Below are positions 1 through 6,425 of a stretch of DNA of 28,805 nucleotides, in pieces. Position 1 is the stretch's first letter. Each line of letters opens with the position of its first letter. Source of the stretch: an uncultured Collinsella sp. GTDB lineage: Bacteria; Actinomycetota; Coriobacteriia; Coriobacteriales; Coriobacteriaceae. Where the stretch lies: the NCBI GenBank assembly GCA_902496455.1, contig CABVAY010000029.1, forward strand, positions 1-28,805, written 5' to 3'. The notes under the pieces were generated by a model. That model was given only the letters and a program-made list of their open reading frames with translations, had not been told where the DNA came from and did no database searches. The position numbers and the translations under genes are program-made.

Positions 1-636
1 CGGCTTGAGCCTCTTCCTGCCGTCCTTGGTCGCGATCCCGCTGATAGCGACATACGGGTACTCCGTGCACATCTCCTGAAAGGCCCTCTTGCCGCGCTCT
101 AGGTGCCAGACCGGGATGCACCTGCGCCCCGTCTGCGCCTCGATCTCGCGCCGGAACTCAAGCACGCGCTTGTAGCCAACAACCGAGTCCACGTCCATCT
201 CGAAGAAGTCTTGGACGTTGTTCTCGCAGATGTACCGGATGTACCTGTCAACGTAGGCCGGAAGGGCCTTCGCCTCCATCCCAGCCCCGTAGAGCGCGGT
301 GAACGCTCCGGAATCGAGCAGAAATCGCTTGAAGCGGTGGATGTTGCGCGTCTGCCAGTCCGCCACGTAGTAGTAGCTCTCAAGGATGTTGCACCTTCCG
401 GCCAACCCTCCTTGGAGCGCACCCCCCGTTAGCGTTTTGGAAGATGTACGGTCGAGTGAACGTCCCGGCTTGGTAGAGTCGCAAAACAGTTCTCCTTGCA
501 GATAGCGGCCTCCGGGGCCGTGGGTGGCGGCAAGATAAAGCCTCATTTCATCGACGCCCCCCCCCGCAGCGTTTTGGAACAGGGCGCGTTCCAGATAGTT
601 GCCGAGGCCGTTCGTTCCGGCGATGTACAGCCTCAT
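1..636 (-). CDS. Phage protein resembling tRNA-guanine transglycosylase/DpdA-type enzymes (3' end beyond the window)
   Basis: An open frame of 212 codons starts at an ATG overlapping the ParB-like stop codon (ATGA) and runs off the left edge without a stop. From about residue 83 it looks like a conserved phage family: NILESYYYV, then LDSGAFT (about 107-113), FFEMDVDSVVGY (144-155), IPVWH (174-178) and VAISGIA (196-202). The DSGAF block resembles the DSGGF catalytic-site block of tRNA-guanine transglycosylases and the DpdA enzymes that put 7-deazaguanines into DNA. I infer a TIM-barrel base-exchange enzyme, but this is motif recognition only. The first 80 residues are odd: they hold two MRLYxA starts and duplicated DNA, and another frame carries a third similar start. 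No queuosine-precursor synthesis genes are visible here to confirm a role in DNA modification. Confidence 0.6.
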   Translation of the reverse strand, partial: MRLYIAGTNGLGNYLERALFQNAAGGGVDEMRLYLAATHGPGGRYLQGELFCDSTKPGRSLDRTSSKTLTGGALQGGLAGRCNILESYYYVADWQTRNIHRFKRFLLDSGAFTALYGAGMEAKALPAYVDRYIRYICENNVQDFFEMDVDSVVGYKRVLEFRREIEAQTGRRCIPVWHLERGKRAFQEMCTEYPYVAISGIATKDGRKRLKP

Positions 637-1139
637 AGCTCAAACGTCTCACCGCAGTTCGGGCATGTGGCTGTTTTCGGCGCTGGTGAATCGTCCTTCG
701 GCTCGCCCTCCTCGGTAAAGAGGTTGTCGATGTCCGCCGCACCGGTCGTGTCGAAGCCGAAGTCGCTCATGTCGAACTCCCCGCACAGCGTGTCAAGCTC
801 GTAGTTGAGCGTGTCGAAGTCCCATCCGGTCATCATGGTGGTTTGGTTGTCCACCAGCGTCAGGGCGCGGCGCTGGGCGTCCGTGAGGTCGTCGCAAAAG
901 ACGCATGGAACCTCCTGCATGCCGATGTTCTTGACTGCGGTCACTCTGGCGTGCCCGGCCACTACCTCGGGGCGTCCGTCGGCGTTGCGCCACACGATAA
1001 CGGGGTTCCTGAAGCCGAACTCCTTGATTGAGGCCTCTACCGCGTCGATCTGCTCTCGCGTGTGCTTCTTGGCGTTGTTTTCGTAGGGAACCAGCTCGTC
1101 AATCGGGATTTCCTCGATTTTCAGCTCGGTTTTTCGCAT
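633..1139 (-). CDS. ParB/Srx-fold N-terminal domain protein
   Basis: This 168-residue protein has a ParB-type nuclease/CTPase-fold domain: an IPIDELVPYENNAKKH start block, a helix around residues 28-41, then NPVIVW (45-50) and the VVAGHARVTAVK box (59-70), followed by LVDNQ (95-99). Phage versions commonly sit near terminase and DNA-modification genes, and some are fused to methyltransferases. Here the methyltransferase part is absent and the protein ends in an acidic linker and one CPNCG knuckle (159-163). The ATG at 1139 is chosen because a strong AAGGAGG stands just upstream. An upstream ATG at 1211 has no ribosome site and would add a low-quality extension. The stop overlaps the next start. 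Its Shine-Dalgarno lies in a terminator-like hairpin, so expression is probably conditional. A role in partitioning is unlikely, because no ParA gene is present in the window. Confidence 0.8.
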   Translation of the reverse strand: MRKTELKIEEIPIDELVPYENNAKKHTREQIDAVEASIKEFGFRNPVIVWRNADGRPEVVAGHARVTAVKNIGMQEVPCVFCDDLTDAQRRALTLVDNQTTMMTGWDFDTLNYELDTLCGEFDMSDFGFDTTGAADIDNLFTEEGEPKDDSPAPKTATCPNCGETFEL

Positions 1140-1173
1140 AAAAAGCCTCCTTCCAGACGGGTGAAAGGAGGCT
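1140..1173 (-). promoter_or_regulatory. Terminator-like hairpin that also hides the ribosome site of the ParB-like gene
   Basis: Read on the minus strand, AGCCTCCTT (1173-1165) pairs perfectly with AAGGAGGCT (1152-1144) across a 12-base loop, and five U residues follow immediately before the AUG at 1139. The 3' arm contains the Shine-Dalgarno AAGGAGG. The same structure could therefore end transcription or block initiation. Which one acts, or whether both do, cannot be told from sequence. Confidence 0.6.
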
Positions 1174-1319
1174 ATCGCGGGTGTGAGATTTAGCGTTGCG
1201 TTTTTTGGCATCTTAGCGTTGCGCCCTCGCTCAGGCCCCCCGAACCTCCAATTTCGTGGCGATAGACGCCGGGGGGTGGCGCGCGGGGTATGAGGAGGCG
1301 TTTCGGGTTTTCCAAGGGG
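1174..1319. other. Non-coding gap between HNH nuclease and ParB-like gene; GC-rich, with a direct repeat
   Basis: No supported gene lies in these 146 bases. The 11-mer TTAGCGTTGCG occurs twice, at about 1189 and 1211, and several runs of five or six C or G are clustered between 1230 and 1320. In many cos-type phages the gap beside the HNH gene and terminase holds the packaging site. That role is possible here but no terminase is visible and no cos consensus can be claimed. Confidence 0.35.
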
Positions 1320-1709
1320 TTAGGGGGTCTTGCGCCGGAGCTTGGCGTCCTTCAGGCCGTGGCAGCTCTTGCAGCGCAGGGCTAGGTTGGCCGGGTCGTT
1401 CGTGCCTCCCTTGCACAGCGGCACGATGTGGTCGACCTCGCCTCCCATGCCCGCAGTCCTCCACCGCCTGCCGTCGTGCCATGCGCACACCCTGCCGCAG
1501 TCGGTGCACCTGCCCTTGGTTCTCGCTATCGCCTGATTCCTCGCGGCTTGGTACTCGGCGCTTGAGTAATTCCTTCTCCACGGCTCTCGCTCGGCTCTTG
1601 CCTTGTCGCCTTGTGTCGGCTTGCGCTTGGGTCGCGGCCTGCATGCGCAGCGCTGGCCCGCCGGGACTATGCGCCCGCAGTGCGGGCAGTACGTGCGCAT
1701 GCGGCTCAT
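1320..1709 (-). CDS. HNH endonuclease
   Basis: This 129-residue basic protein has two zinc knuckles near the N-terminus (CPHC at 8-11 and CAC at 21-23). They are followed by a standard HNH domain: CTDC (68-71), VDHIVP with the catalytic Asp-His (92-97), GGTNDPANL (101-109) and CKSCH (113-117). Proteins of this type usually sit at the start of the packaging module and nick DNA during cos cleavage or act as homing nucleases. The ATG overlaps the stop of the preceding small HTH gene. If the morphogenesis genes follow to the left, this gene marks the border between early and late regions, which is an inference from synteny in other phages. Confidence 0.85.
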   Translation of the reverse strand: MSRMRTYCPHCGRIVPAGQRCACRPRPKRKPTQGDKARAEREPWRRNYSSAEYQAARNQAIARTKGRCTDCGRVCAWHDGRRWRTAGMGGEVDHIVPLCKGGTNDPANLALRCKSCHGLKDAKLRRKTP

Positions 1710-1852
1710 TGTGCCGCCTCCTTCAGCAGCCTCTTGGTCTCGTGGATGGTGATCTCAAGCGCCCGCGCTATCTCGCCCAAGGTGCAGCCTATGCGCCGCA
1801 TCCTCTGGGCGTGCTTGGCCAGCTGCTCGCGCGTCCTCTGCTCGTTATCCAT
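1706..1852 (-). CDS. Small helix-turn-helix protein
   Basis: This 48-residue protein has an acidic start, then a basic helix and a likely helix-turn-helix at about residues 24-44 (TLGEIARALEITIHETKRLL). It resembles the sigma-region-4-like HTH of small phage activators that sit before packaging genes. The start is the ATG at 1852, which overlaps the end of the previous gene by 8 bases and gives translational coupling. A role in switching on late genes is a guess from position and fold. Confidence 0.6.
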   Translation of the reverse strand: MDNEQRTREQLAKHAQRMRRIGCTLGEIARALEITIHETKRLLKEAAQ

Positions 1853-2048
1853 GGCGCTCTCCCGGCTGCGTGTTCTTGCTCGTGAGGTGCCACGCATGGC
1901 AGTAGGGGCAGCGGTACCAGTCCTGCCCGTACCGTGCCCCTACCCTCATCGCCGCGAGCTCGCTGTATAACGCGACCTTCTGCGTGCATGTGCGGCGCTT
2001 GCGCTTGGCGCTCCTTCTCTTGTGGTGCCTGCTGTTTCCCATGGCCAT
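1845..2048 (-). CDS. Small basic zinc-ribbon protein
   Basis: This 67-residue protein starts with a very basic stretch (residues 7-20, mostly Arg, Lys and His) and ends with a zinc-binding block, YRCPYCHAWHLTS, with C47, C50 and probably H51 and H54 as ligands. The YRCPxCxxWHLT signature is common in small actinobacterial phage proteins of unknown function. The start ATG at 2048 is preceded by AAAGGAGG. It may bind nucleic acid; nothing more specific is supported. Confidence 0.65.
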   Translation of the reverse strand: MAMGNSRHHKRRSAKRKRRTCTQKVALYSELAAMRVGARYGQDWYRCPYCHAWHLTSKNTQPGERHG

Positions 2049-2085
2049 GCCTCCTTTGGCTGGATGGTATGGCCAGCGCAAGATG

Positions 2086-2364
2086 TCACAGCCAGTGCAT
2101 GTCCCGCAGCGCGTCCAGAAGCTCGTAGGCGTCGTTGCTGCATACGATCGCCCCGCCCGTGTCAACGTGGAACTTGTAGTCATCGAGCGGCGAGGGCTTC
2201 GGCTTCTCCTCGGTCTCCCTCGGCTTGTCCTCGCGGCGGCGGATCGCCTCGACCGCCACGCGTGTCTTGCCGCATCCCATGCCCATGTCCAGCATCGCTG
2301 CCGGACGCTCCAGGCAGAAGCTCACCGCCTCTCTCTGGGCGGGCCACATCTCCGGAACGCTCAT
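2086..2364 (-). CDS. Short ORF with the N-terminus of an SNF2-type helicase, probably a remnant
   Basis: This 92-residue product opens like phage SNF2/DEAD helicases: WPAQREAV (a Q-motif-like block at 7-14) followed by a Walker A, GMGCGKT (28-34), and a helix. After residue 40 the match ends, and a charged linker leads to an unrelated tail (about 54-92). Full phage relatives run to several hundred residues with DExx and motifs III-VI, and none of these follows in any frame before the next gene. I read it as a deletion derivative that kept its start, which overlaps the stop of the PAPS-reductase remnant (ATGA). It should not be a working helicase, although nucleotide binding could remain. Confidence 0.55.
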   Translation of the reverse strand: MSVPEMWPAQREAVSFCLERPAAMLDMGMGCGKTRVAVEAIRRREDKPRETEEKPKPSPLDDYKFHVDTGGAIVCSNDAYELLDALRDMHWL

Positions 2365-3047
2365 GACTCCACCACCAGCCCCTTGCGCTTCATCGGTTCC
2401 CCTATGACCTCTTCGAGCGCGATGAGCCTCTCGTAGTAGGCGGGCAGGTGCTCCCGCATGGCGGCAAGCTCCTTCATGTTCTTGTTCCGGCAGCACCAGC
2501 AGCTCACCCGGTCGAGAACGTCGTAGAGCCTCACTCCGCTCTCACTCCACTCGTGCCCGCGCTCGTAGCACATGGCCAGGCAGTCCGCCTCGGTCATTCC
2601 GGCCTCCACGAGCGGAAGCCGCTTCCACTCCGCACGCTCGCGCTCGATTCGGCGCGTCTCGTCGGCGGCGATGCCCACGAAGACCGTGGCCCCGCGCTCC
2701 CTGGCGTAGCGGTCGAGGGCGCGCGTTTACTCGGAGGTACCCCATCGGCAAGGCCCGCCGCACCAGCCGTACCCGTGCCTGTGGACCTCGCCCGTCGCGC
2801 GGCTTCGGACCGGTCGCGCGAGCATGGAGTAGAAGAACGGCTCGCGCGGGCGCAGCTCGGTATATTTGATGCCGTACTCGTAGAGAATCGGGAGCGTCTT
2901 ATCCCGTTCTGCGTATATCGCCTCGAACTCGGCTCCGGTGTCGTAAAAAACGACCTCATCAGGCCCGTGCCCGTTCTCGATGAGCAGGTGGAGCATCGCG
3001 GTGCTGTCCTTGCCCCATGAGACCGAGGCCATACGCCATCCGCTCAT
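2361..3047 (-). pseudogene. PAPS-reductase-family protein interrupted by one in-frame stop
   Basis: The frame from 3047 encodes a PP-loop ATPase start, SVSWGKDSTAML (8-19), and the family block GWCGGPCRWGTSE, then meets TAA at 2727-2729. The same frame continues with no other stop to 2361 and keeps conserved family features: TRALDRYARERG, VGIAADETRR and the C-terminal SCWCCRNKN cysteine cluster. Relatives often read TSEKTRALD here, so a Lys codon AAA changed to TAA is the simplest explanation. Phage members of this family are related to DndC and CysH; their reaction is mostly unknown. The downstream half lacks a clear ribosome site, so the gene is likely inactive unless the stop is read through. 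It overlaps both neighbours by four bases. Confidence 0.75.
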
Positions 3048-3379
3048 GACTCCACCCCCAAAGCCTCGCGGATGCGGCGGGCGTACTCCCTGACGTCCAA
3101 GCCGTCAATAAACCACCGCTTACCGGACTTCTGACGCTCGCGCTGCAAGCGCACGTCCTTGTCCATCTCGTCCGCCAGCGCCAGCAGCGCGTCGCGGTCG
3201 CAGCTCGGCTCTATGAGGTCGGCGAGGCGCTCCGTAATGAAGTCCCAGCTCATGCCGCTCTTGCGCCACGCCCCGATTGCGTCTGATAGCGTGCGCTCGA
3301 TGAGGTCTTTGCTGCCGCCTCCCAGATGCAGCTCCCGCAGCCTTACCGCCACCTCGCGGCGCTGCTCGTCAGTCGGCAT
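3044..3379 (-). CDS. Conserved phage hypothetical protein
   Basis: This 111-residue protein begins MPTDEQRREVAVRLREL, a start I associate with small proteins frequent in Coriobacteriia phages, and ends with a helical DVREYARRIREALGV block. The middle is helical and charged, with a single Cys near residue 59. No catalytic motif is visible and I assign no function. I chose the ATG at 3379, which leaves GGGAG at a workable distance. A GTG at 3388 in the same frame would add three residues. The stop overlaps the start of the PAPS-reductase remnant. Confidence 0.65.
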   Translation of the reverse strand: MPTDEQRREVAVRLRELHLGGGSKDLIERTLSDAIGAWRKSGMSWDFITERLADLIEPSCDRDALLALADEMDKDVRLQRERQKSGKRWFIDGLDVREYARRIREALGVES

Positions 3380-3725
3380 GGCGACCACGCTCCCTGTTGC
3401 GATCCTCGCAGCGCTCCATGTACGGGGTCAGGTCGCTCACGCCCACCATCGCGGCGAGGTTGGCGCACGCTTGGATGCAGTCGGCGATCTCGTCCATAAG
3501 CGCTTCGCGAGACGGGCACGGCGCGGGGTACCTGTTCGCAGGGCCGTTGTATGCCGCCCGGCTCTCGTCCGTGTGCTCGCACACCTGGCACATGTCGGTG
3601 CATGAGTTGTATTTCTGCCATTCGGCAAAAGTTTCCGCCGCCTCTTCCAGCGGTTTGAGCGCCTGCGCCTTGCTGGCCTCAAGGTCTCGGAACACCGCGA
3701 CGCTTCCTATCTCGACACGTTCCAT
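3369..3725 (-). CDS. MazG-like nucleotide pyrophosphohydrolase with a cysteine-rich insert
   Basis: This 118-residue protein has the two acidic half-motifs of the all-alpha NTP pyrophosphohydrolases, EEAAE at 27-31 and DEIAD at 78-82, which would bind magnesium and hydrolyse non-canonical or regulatory nucleotides. The segment between them is longer than in ordinary MazG proteins and carries C42, C46, C49 and C70, suggesting a metal-binding insert. Phages use such enzymes to alter nucleotide or alarmone pools. The start ATG at 3725 overlaps the previous gene. The function is inferred from motif spacing and is moderately sure. Confidence 0.6.
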   Translation of the reverse strand: MERVEIGSVAVFRDLEASKAQALKPLEEAAETFAEWQKYNSCTDMCQVCEHTDESRAAYNGPANRYPAPCPSREALMDEIADCIQACANLAAMVGVSDLTPYMERCEDRNRERGRHAD

Positions 3726-3910
3726 ACGCACCCCCGGCAAGTCTCGTCGTTCTCGTCTTGCGCGTCGATGAGGTGGTCGTTGATCCAGTTTGCGCACCTC
3801 TCCGTGTCGCAGGTCTTTCCCAGCTCCTCAAGCATCTGGTTCTGGCACACGCCGTAGTCGCAGCACACCTCAATGAAGCGGCATTCGCTCCAGTTCTCTC
3901 CCTTGGCCAT
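3707..3910 (-). CDS. Small cysteine-rich phage protein
   Basis: This 67-residue acidic protein holds eight cysteines in the pattern C..CC...C, C...C and C..C (for example EVCCDYGVC and TCRGCVW). It has no signal peptide or membrane segment, so the cysteines more likely bind zinc than form secreted disulfides. It starts with ATG at 3910, just after the stop of the gene at 3913, and overlaps the MazG-like gene by 19 bases. I do not recognise a family. Confidence 0.55.
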   Translation of the reverse strand: MAKGENWSECRFIEVCCDYGVCQNQMLEELGKTCDTERCANWINDHLIDAQDENDETCRGCVWNVSR

Positions 3911-3912
3911 GG

Positions 3913-4803
3913 CTACGCCTCCAAAGCCTTGAGCGCCCGGCGGGCGTTGTCCGTGAGCTGCCGCTGCCACGCGCCGTTCTTGGGCGACCACCTGAACCCG
4001 TTGGCCTTGAGCCTTTCGCGCGTTCCGTCCTCCGGCTTGCCGTCGAACACGAGCTGAAGCCGCATGATGTCGGCGTTCTCGACCACGGTGCAAGGCTCGC
4101 CGTTGATCTCGGTCTCGCGGTCTTCAGTGTCGGCCTCCTTCTCGCGCTGAAGCTCGGCGATGCGCGCGCGGGTGCGCTTGATCGTGGCGAGGTTTTTCGA
4201 CAGCTGCCACGACGGGAAGGGCTGGCTCATCCCGAAACGCTCCATGTCGTGCCTGACGTGCTCGGCCTCGTCGTGGTCTCCTCCGTTGAAGCCCTCAAGC
4301 GTGCCGTGCTTGCGGTAGTGGGCGTTGGCGCGCTTCATCATGTCCTGACGATCCTCTAGCCGCTTGGCCTTGGCCTCAAGCTTTTCGAGCGCGTTCGGGT
4401 CGCCCGCTTGTATGCCGCCGGTTCCGATGGACGCGATGCGACGCTTGATGCCCATGACCTTCTCATAACGCTCCATGTGAGAGCTTCGGCTGGCGTTCTG
4501 GCGCTCCTTCTTGAGAACAGGGAAGTTCCCGCCGCCCGAAACGAGGATACTGGGGCACATCGCGTCGATGCGATAGCCCTCGTTCAGCCACTCGGCGTAC
4601 TTGCGTGCGAACCTGTCCGCGAGCGCGTATGCCTTCTCCGCAAGCTCAGGGAACCGCTCGGCCTGCTCCTCGGCCATTCGGTAGGCCTCGTCCACCTGCG
4701 CGCGGTAGCCCTCGGTCTCGCTACCGGCCTTGAACTCGCGCATGCTGTTCGCCTCGTGCGCCATGCGCGCATCTGTCTCGTTTATCTCGTAGTACCTTGC
4801 CAT
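3913..4803 (-). CDS. Conserved phage/conjugative-element protein with a C-terminal GFRW-AWQRQL domain
   Basis: This 296-residue protein matches, from memory, a family widespread in phages and conjugative elements of Firmicutes and Actinobacteria. It starts MARYYEIN, has a central SILVSGGGNFPV block and long helical regions. It ends with LVFDGKPED, GFRWSPKNGAWQRQL and TDNARRAL. The C-terminal part looks like a small alpha/beta domain found in many mobile-element proteins. Its biochemical role is unknown to me. The start at 4803 is supported by GAAAGGA upstream; the frame is open further upstream, but that part is low quality. Confidence 0.65.
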   Translation of the reverse strand: MARYYEINETDARMAHEANSMREFKAGSETEGYRAQVDEAYRMAEEQAERFPELAEKAYALADRFARKYAEWLNEGYRIDAMCPSILVSGGGNFPVLKKERQNASRSSHMERYEKVMGIKRRIASIGTGGIQAGDPNALEKLEAKAKRLEDRQDMMKRANAHYRKHGTLEGFNGGDHDEAEHVRHDMERFGMSQPFPSWQLSKNLATIKRTRARIAELQREKEADTEDRETEINGEPCTVVENADIMRLQLVFDGKPEDGTRERLKANGFRWSPKNGAWQRQLTDNARRALKALEA

Positions 4804-4867
4804 GATAGAATCCTTTCGTCCGGCGGGGCCTAGCCTGCAAACCCTCGACCCCGCCCGCATTGTCAAC

Positions 4868-5035
4868 TCAGCCGGCGATGATGTCTCTGACGAGCATCAC
4901 GATCTGGTAGCCCAAGAACACCGTCAGACCGTCGAGCGCCAAGCACGCAAGCACGAGGAAGAGACACCCCATGCAGCCCATGGGCTTGCTCTCCTCGGTG
5001 ATCCCGGCGCGCCATTCGTCCTTGCTCAGGCTCAT
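4868..5035 (-). CDS. Small membrane protein with a CMGC motif
   Basis: This 55-residue protein has a charged 18-residue start, then GCMGC immediately before a hydrophobic helix (about residues 24-44) and a short tail. It starts with an ATG overlapping the previous stop (ATGA), so it is translationally coupled. No family is recognised. It could be a single-pass membrane protein with its N-terminus in the cytoplasm. Confidence 0.55.
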   Translation of the reverse strand: MSLSKDEWRAGITEESKPMGCMGCLFLVLACLALDGLTVFLGYQIVMLVRDIIAG

Positions 5036-5205
5036 CGCGGCTCACCATCGATGACCGTAGGCAGCACATCGCTCGCCATGTCCATGCAGGCCTCGCACAT
5101 CGCCCAGTCCGGCTCCGGCCCGCTGACGGCCTCAAGGGCCTCGGTGAGGTGCTTGCGCGCGGCTTCGATGCGGATGCGCGCCTGCTCCGCCTTGACGTCT
5201 TTCAT
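5032..5205 (-). CDS. Small helical phage protein
   Basis: This 57-residue product is mostly helix (residues 1-27) with WAMCEACMDMA near 34-44. The start ATG at 5205 has AAAGGAG at the right distance, and its stop overlaps the next gene. Its function is unknown. Two cysteines spaced CxxC could bind metal only as a dimer. Confidence 0.5.
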   Translation of the reverse strand: MKDVKAEQARIRIEAARKHLTEALEAVSGPEPDWAMCEACMDMASDVLPTVIDGEPR

Positions 5206-5216
5206 CGTGTCTCCTT

Positions 5217-5354
5217 TCACGCTGCGAGCGACAGAAAGCAAAGGAACGCAAGCCCGAGGGCGAGAAGCTGCAGCGCCCTGAGGATCGCGTAGACGATGGC
5301 TGCCGGAACGCTCACGGCGGCAGCTATCGCGATTGCGAAAAGAAGCCTTCTCAC
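5217..5354 (-). CDS. Tiny hydrophobic protein, GTG start
   Basis: This 45-residue product is almost entirely apolar after MRRLL, with two stretches that could form a helical hairpin in the membrane (about 5-23 and 28-44). The GTG start overlaps the stop of the gene at 5351 in a GTGA, the same coupling used elsewhere in this operon, and the next gene follows after 11 bases with its own ribosome site. It may be a phage membrane effector, but this is only an inference from composition. A chance open frame is possible. Confidence 0.4.
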   Translation of the reverse strand: MRRLLFAIAIAAAVSVPAAIVYAILRALQLLALGLAFLCFLSLAA

Positions 5355-5959
5355 TCGTTTTCCTCGCCCTTCTTCGCCTCGGCGTCCAGCTTGTCGGCGT
5401 ACTCGATGAGCCTCTTCTTGAGCAGGTCGAGGCCGAACCTCTCAAGCTCCTGCGCGCGGTATGCCGGGAAGTACTGCCCCGTGCACGCCTTCTCGGAGTC
5501 CTTGGCCACGCGGGCCTCGGCGAGGTTGCGCCCGTTGTTCCAAACGTCCATGACGAACGTCTGGGTTCCGGTGCGGAGCTGGCAGGGCCAGATGCGCGTC
5601 TCAACGCTCATGGCCTCGTTCCTGCTCCAACCGACGCGCTTGCGGGCCACCTCTCGAAGGCCCTCATCGCTTGCGGCCTTCTCGCGCGCCTCCTCAGCCG
5701 TAAGCCCAAGCCCGTTCTCGCTGTGCTTGAAGTCGTAGACGTCCTTCACCGTGAGATAGGCCGTCTCGAACGGCTCGTTGAGCTTGACGATCTGCACCTG
5801 CCTCGGCTCGATCTCGCCGTCGGGGCTTTCAGCCTTCTTGGCGTCCGCCTCGCTCTTCTCGCGCTCAAGCTCCGCGATCTTTCCGCGAAGCACCTCGTTC
5901 GCTTCCTCAGCCGCATGAAGCTTGGCAAGCACGTACTCCTCGCAAGTCCTGATTTCCAT
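5351..5959 (-). CDS. Phage hypothetical protein with N-terminal coiled coil
   Basis: This 202-residue protein has a likely coiled coil at about 8-45 (heptad-like Ala, Leu and Glu), then a charged linker, then a mixed domain with VKDVYDF, TRIWPCQLRTGTQTF and MDVWNNGRN blocks. No catalytic pattern is clear. The ATG at 5959 follows GGGAAAGGG and lies two bases after the HNH gene stop. An upstream in-frame ATG at 6010 would overlap the HNH gene and has no ribosome site. I do not recognise the family. Confidence 0.6.
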   Translation of the reverse strand: MEIRTCEEYVLAKLHAAEEANEVLRGKIAELEREKSEADAKKAESPDGEIEPRQVQIVKLNEPFETAYLTVKDVYDFKHSENGLGLTAEEAREKAASDEGLREVARKRVGWSRNEAMSVETRIWPCQLRTGTQTFVMDVWNNGRNLAEARVAKDSEKACTGQYFPAYRAQELERFGLDLLKKRLIEYADKLDAEAKKGEENE

Positions 5960-5960
5960 T

Positions 5961-6425
5961 TCAAACCCTTTCCCTGATGGTGATGATCCTGCCGGTATCC
6001 CGGTCTTCAATCTCCCAGCGCCCGTAGTCGTAGAGGCCGGGATGGTGTGGGGGGAACAGCTTCAGAAGAAGCCCGTCCCACCACTGCTGCTCGAACTGGA
6101 TGTTGTCCCACACCCAGCGGGGAACGAAGCGCGCCGCGCCGTGGAACCCGTCGTGGCACCCTGTGGTGCCCGAGCCGCATAGGGCGAACAGCGGGCTTCT
6201 CAGGCTCCACCTGCCGTTCGGCGTGACGAGGTTGAAGCGCTCGCCGCGCCCCCTCGGTATCACGTGGTGGCAGCTCATGGCGGGCTTGCCACAGATGCAG
6301 CACCACTCCTGCGTGCGCTCGTAGTCCCTCGCTCCCTTGCCGGTGTATCGCGCGCCCACGTGGGGCTTTCCGTAAAGCTCGGCCCTCTCCAAGGAGTGGC
6401 CCTGAAGCTGTCCCATCGAGATCAT
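5961..6425 (-). CDS. HNH-type nuclease of the early region
   Basis: This 154-residue protein has the HNH pattern CCICGKPAMSCHHVIPRG at about 42-59, with paired cysteines and the His-His catalytic block, followed by RFNLVTPNG and LCGSGTTGCHDGFHG as the second half of the beta-beta-alpha metal fold. Such proteins are common next to phage replication genes, as homing or recombination nucleases. The start overlaps the stop of the DnaC-type gene (ATGA). Unlike the HNH protein at 1320-1709, it lies inside the replication block, so a packaging role is unlikely. Confidence 0.75.
   Translation of the reverse strand: MISMGQLQGHSLERAELYGKPHVGARYTGKGARDYERTQEWCCICGKPAMSCHHVIPRGRGERFNLVTPNGRWSLRSPLFALCGSGTTGCHDGFHGAARFVPRWVWDNIQFEQQWWDGLLLKLFPPHHPGLYDYGRWEIEDRDTGRIITIRERV

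Noticed and set aside
1140..1211. Longer start for the ParB-like gene at an ATG at 1211
   Set aside because: No ribosome site upstream, and it would translate through the hairpin; the ATG at 1139 has a strong AAGGAGG.
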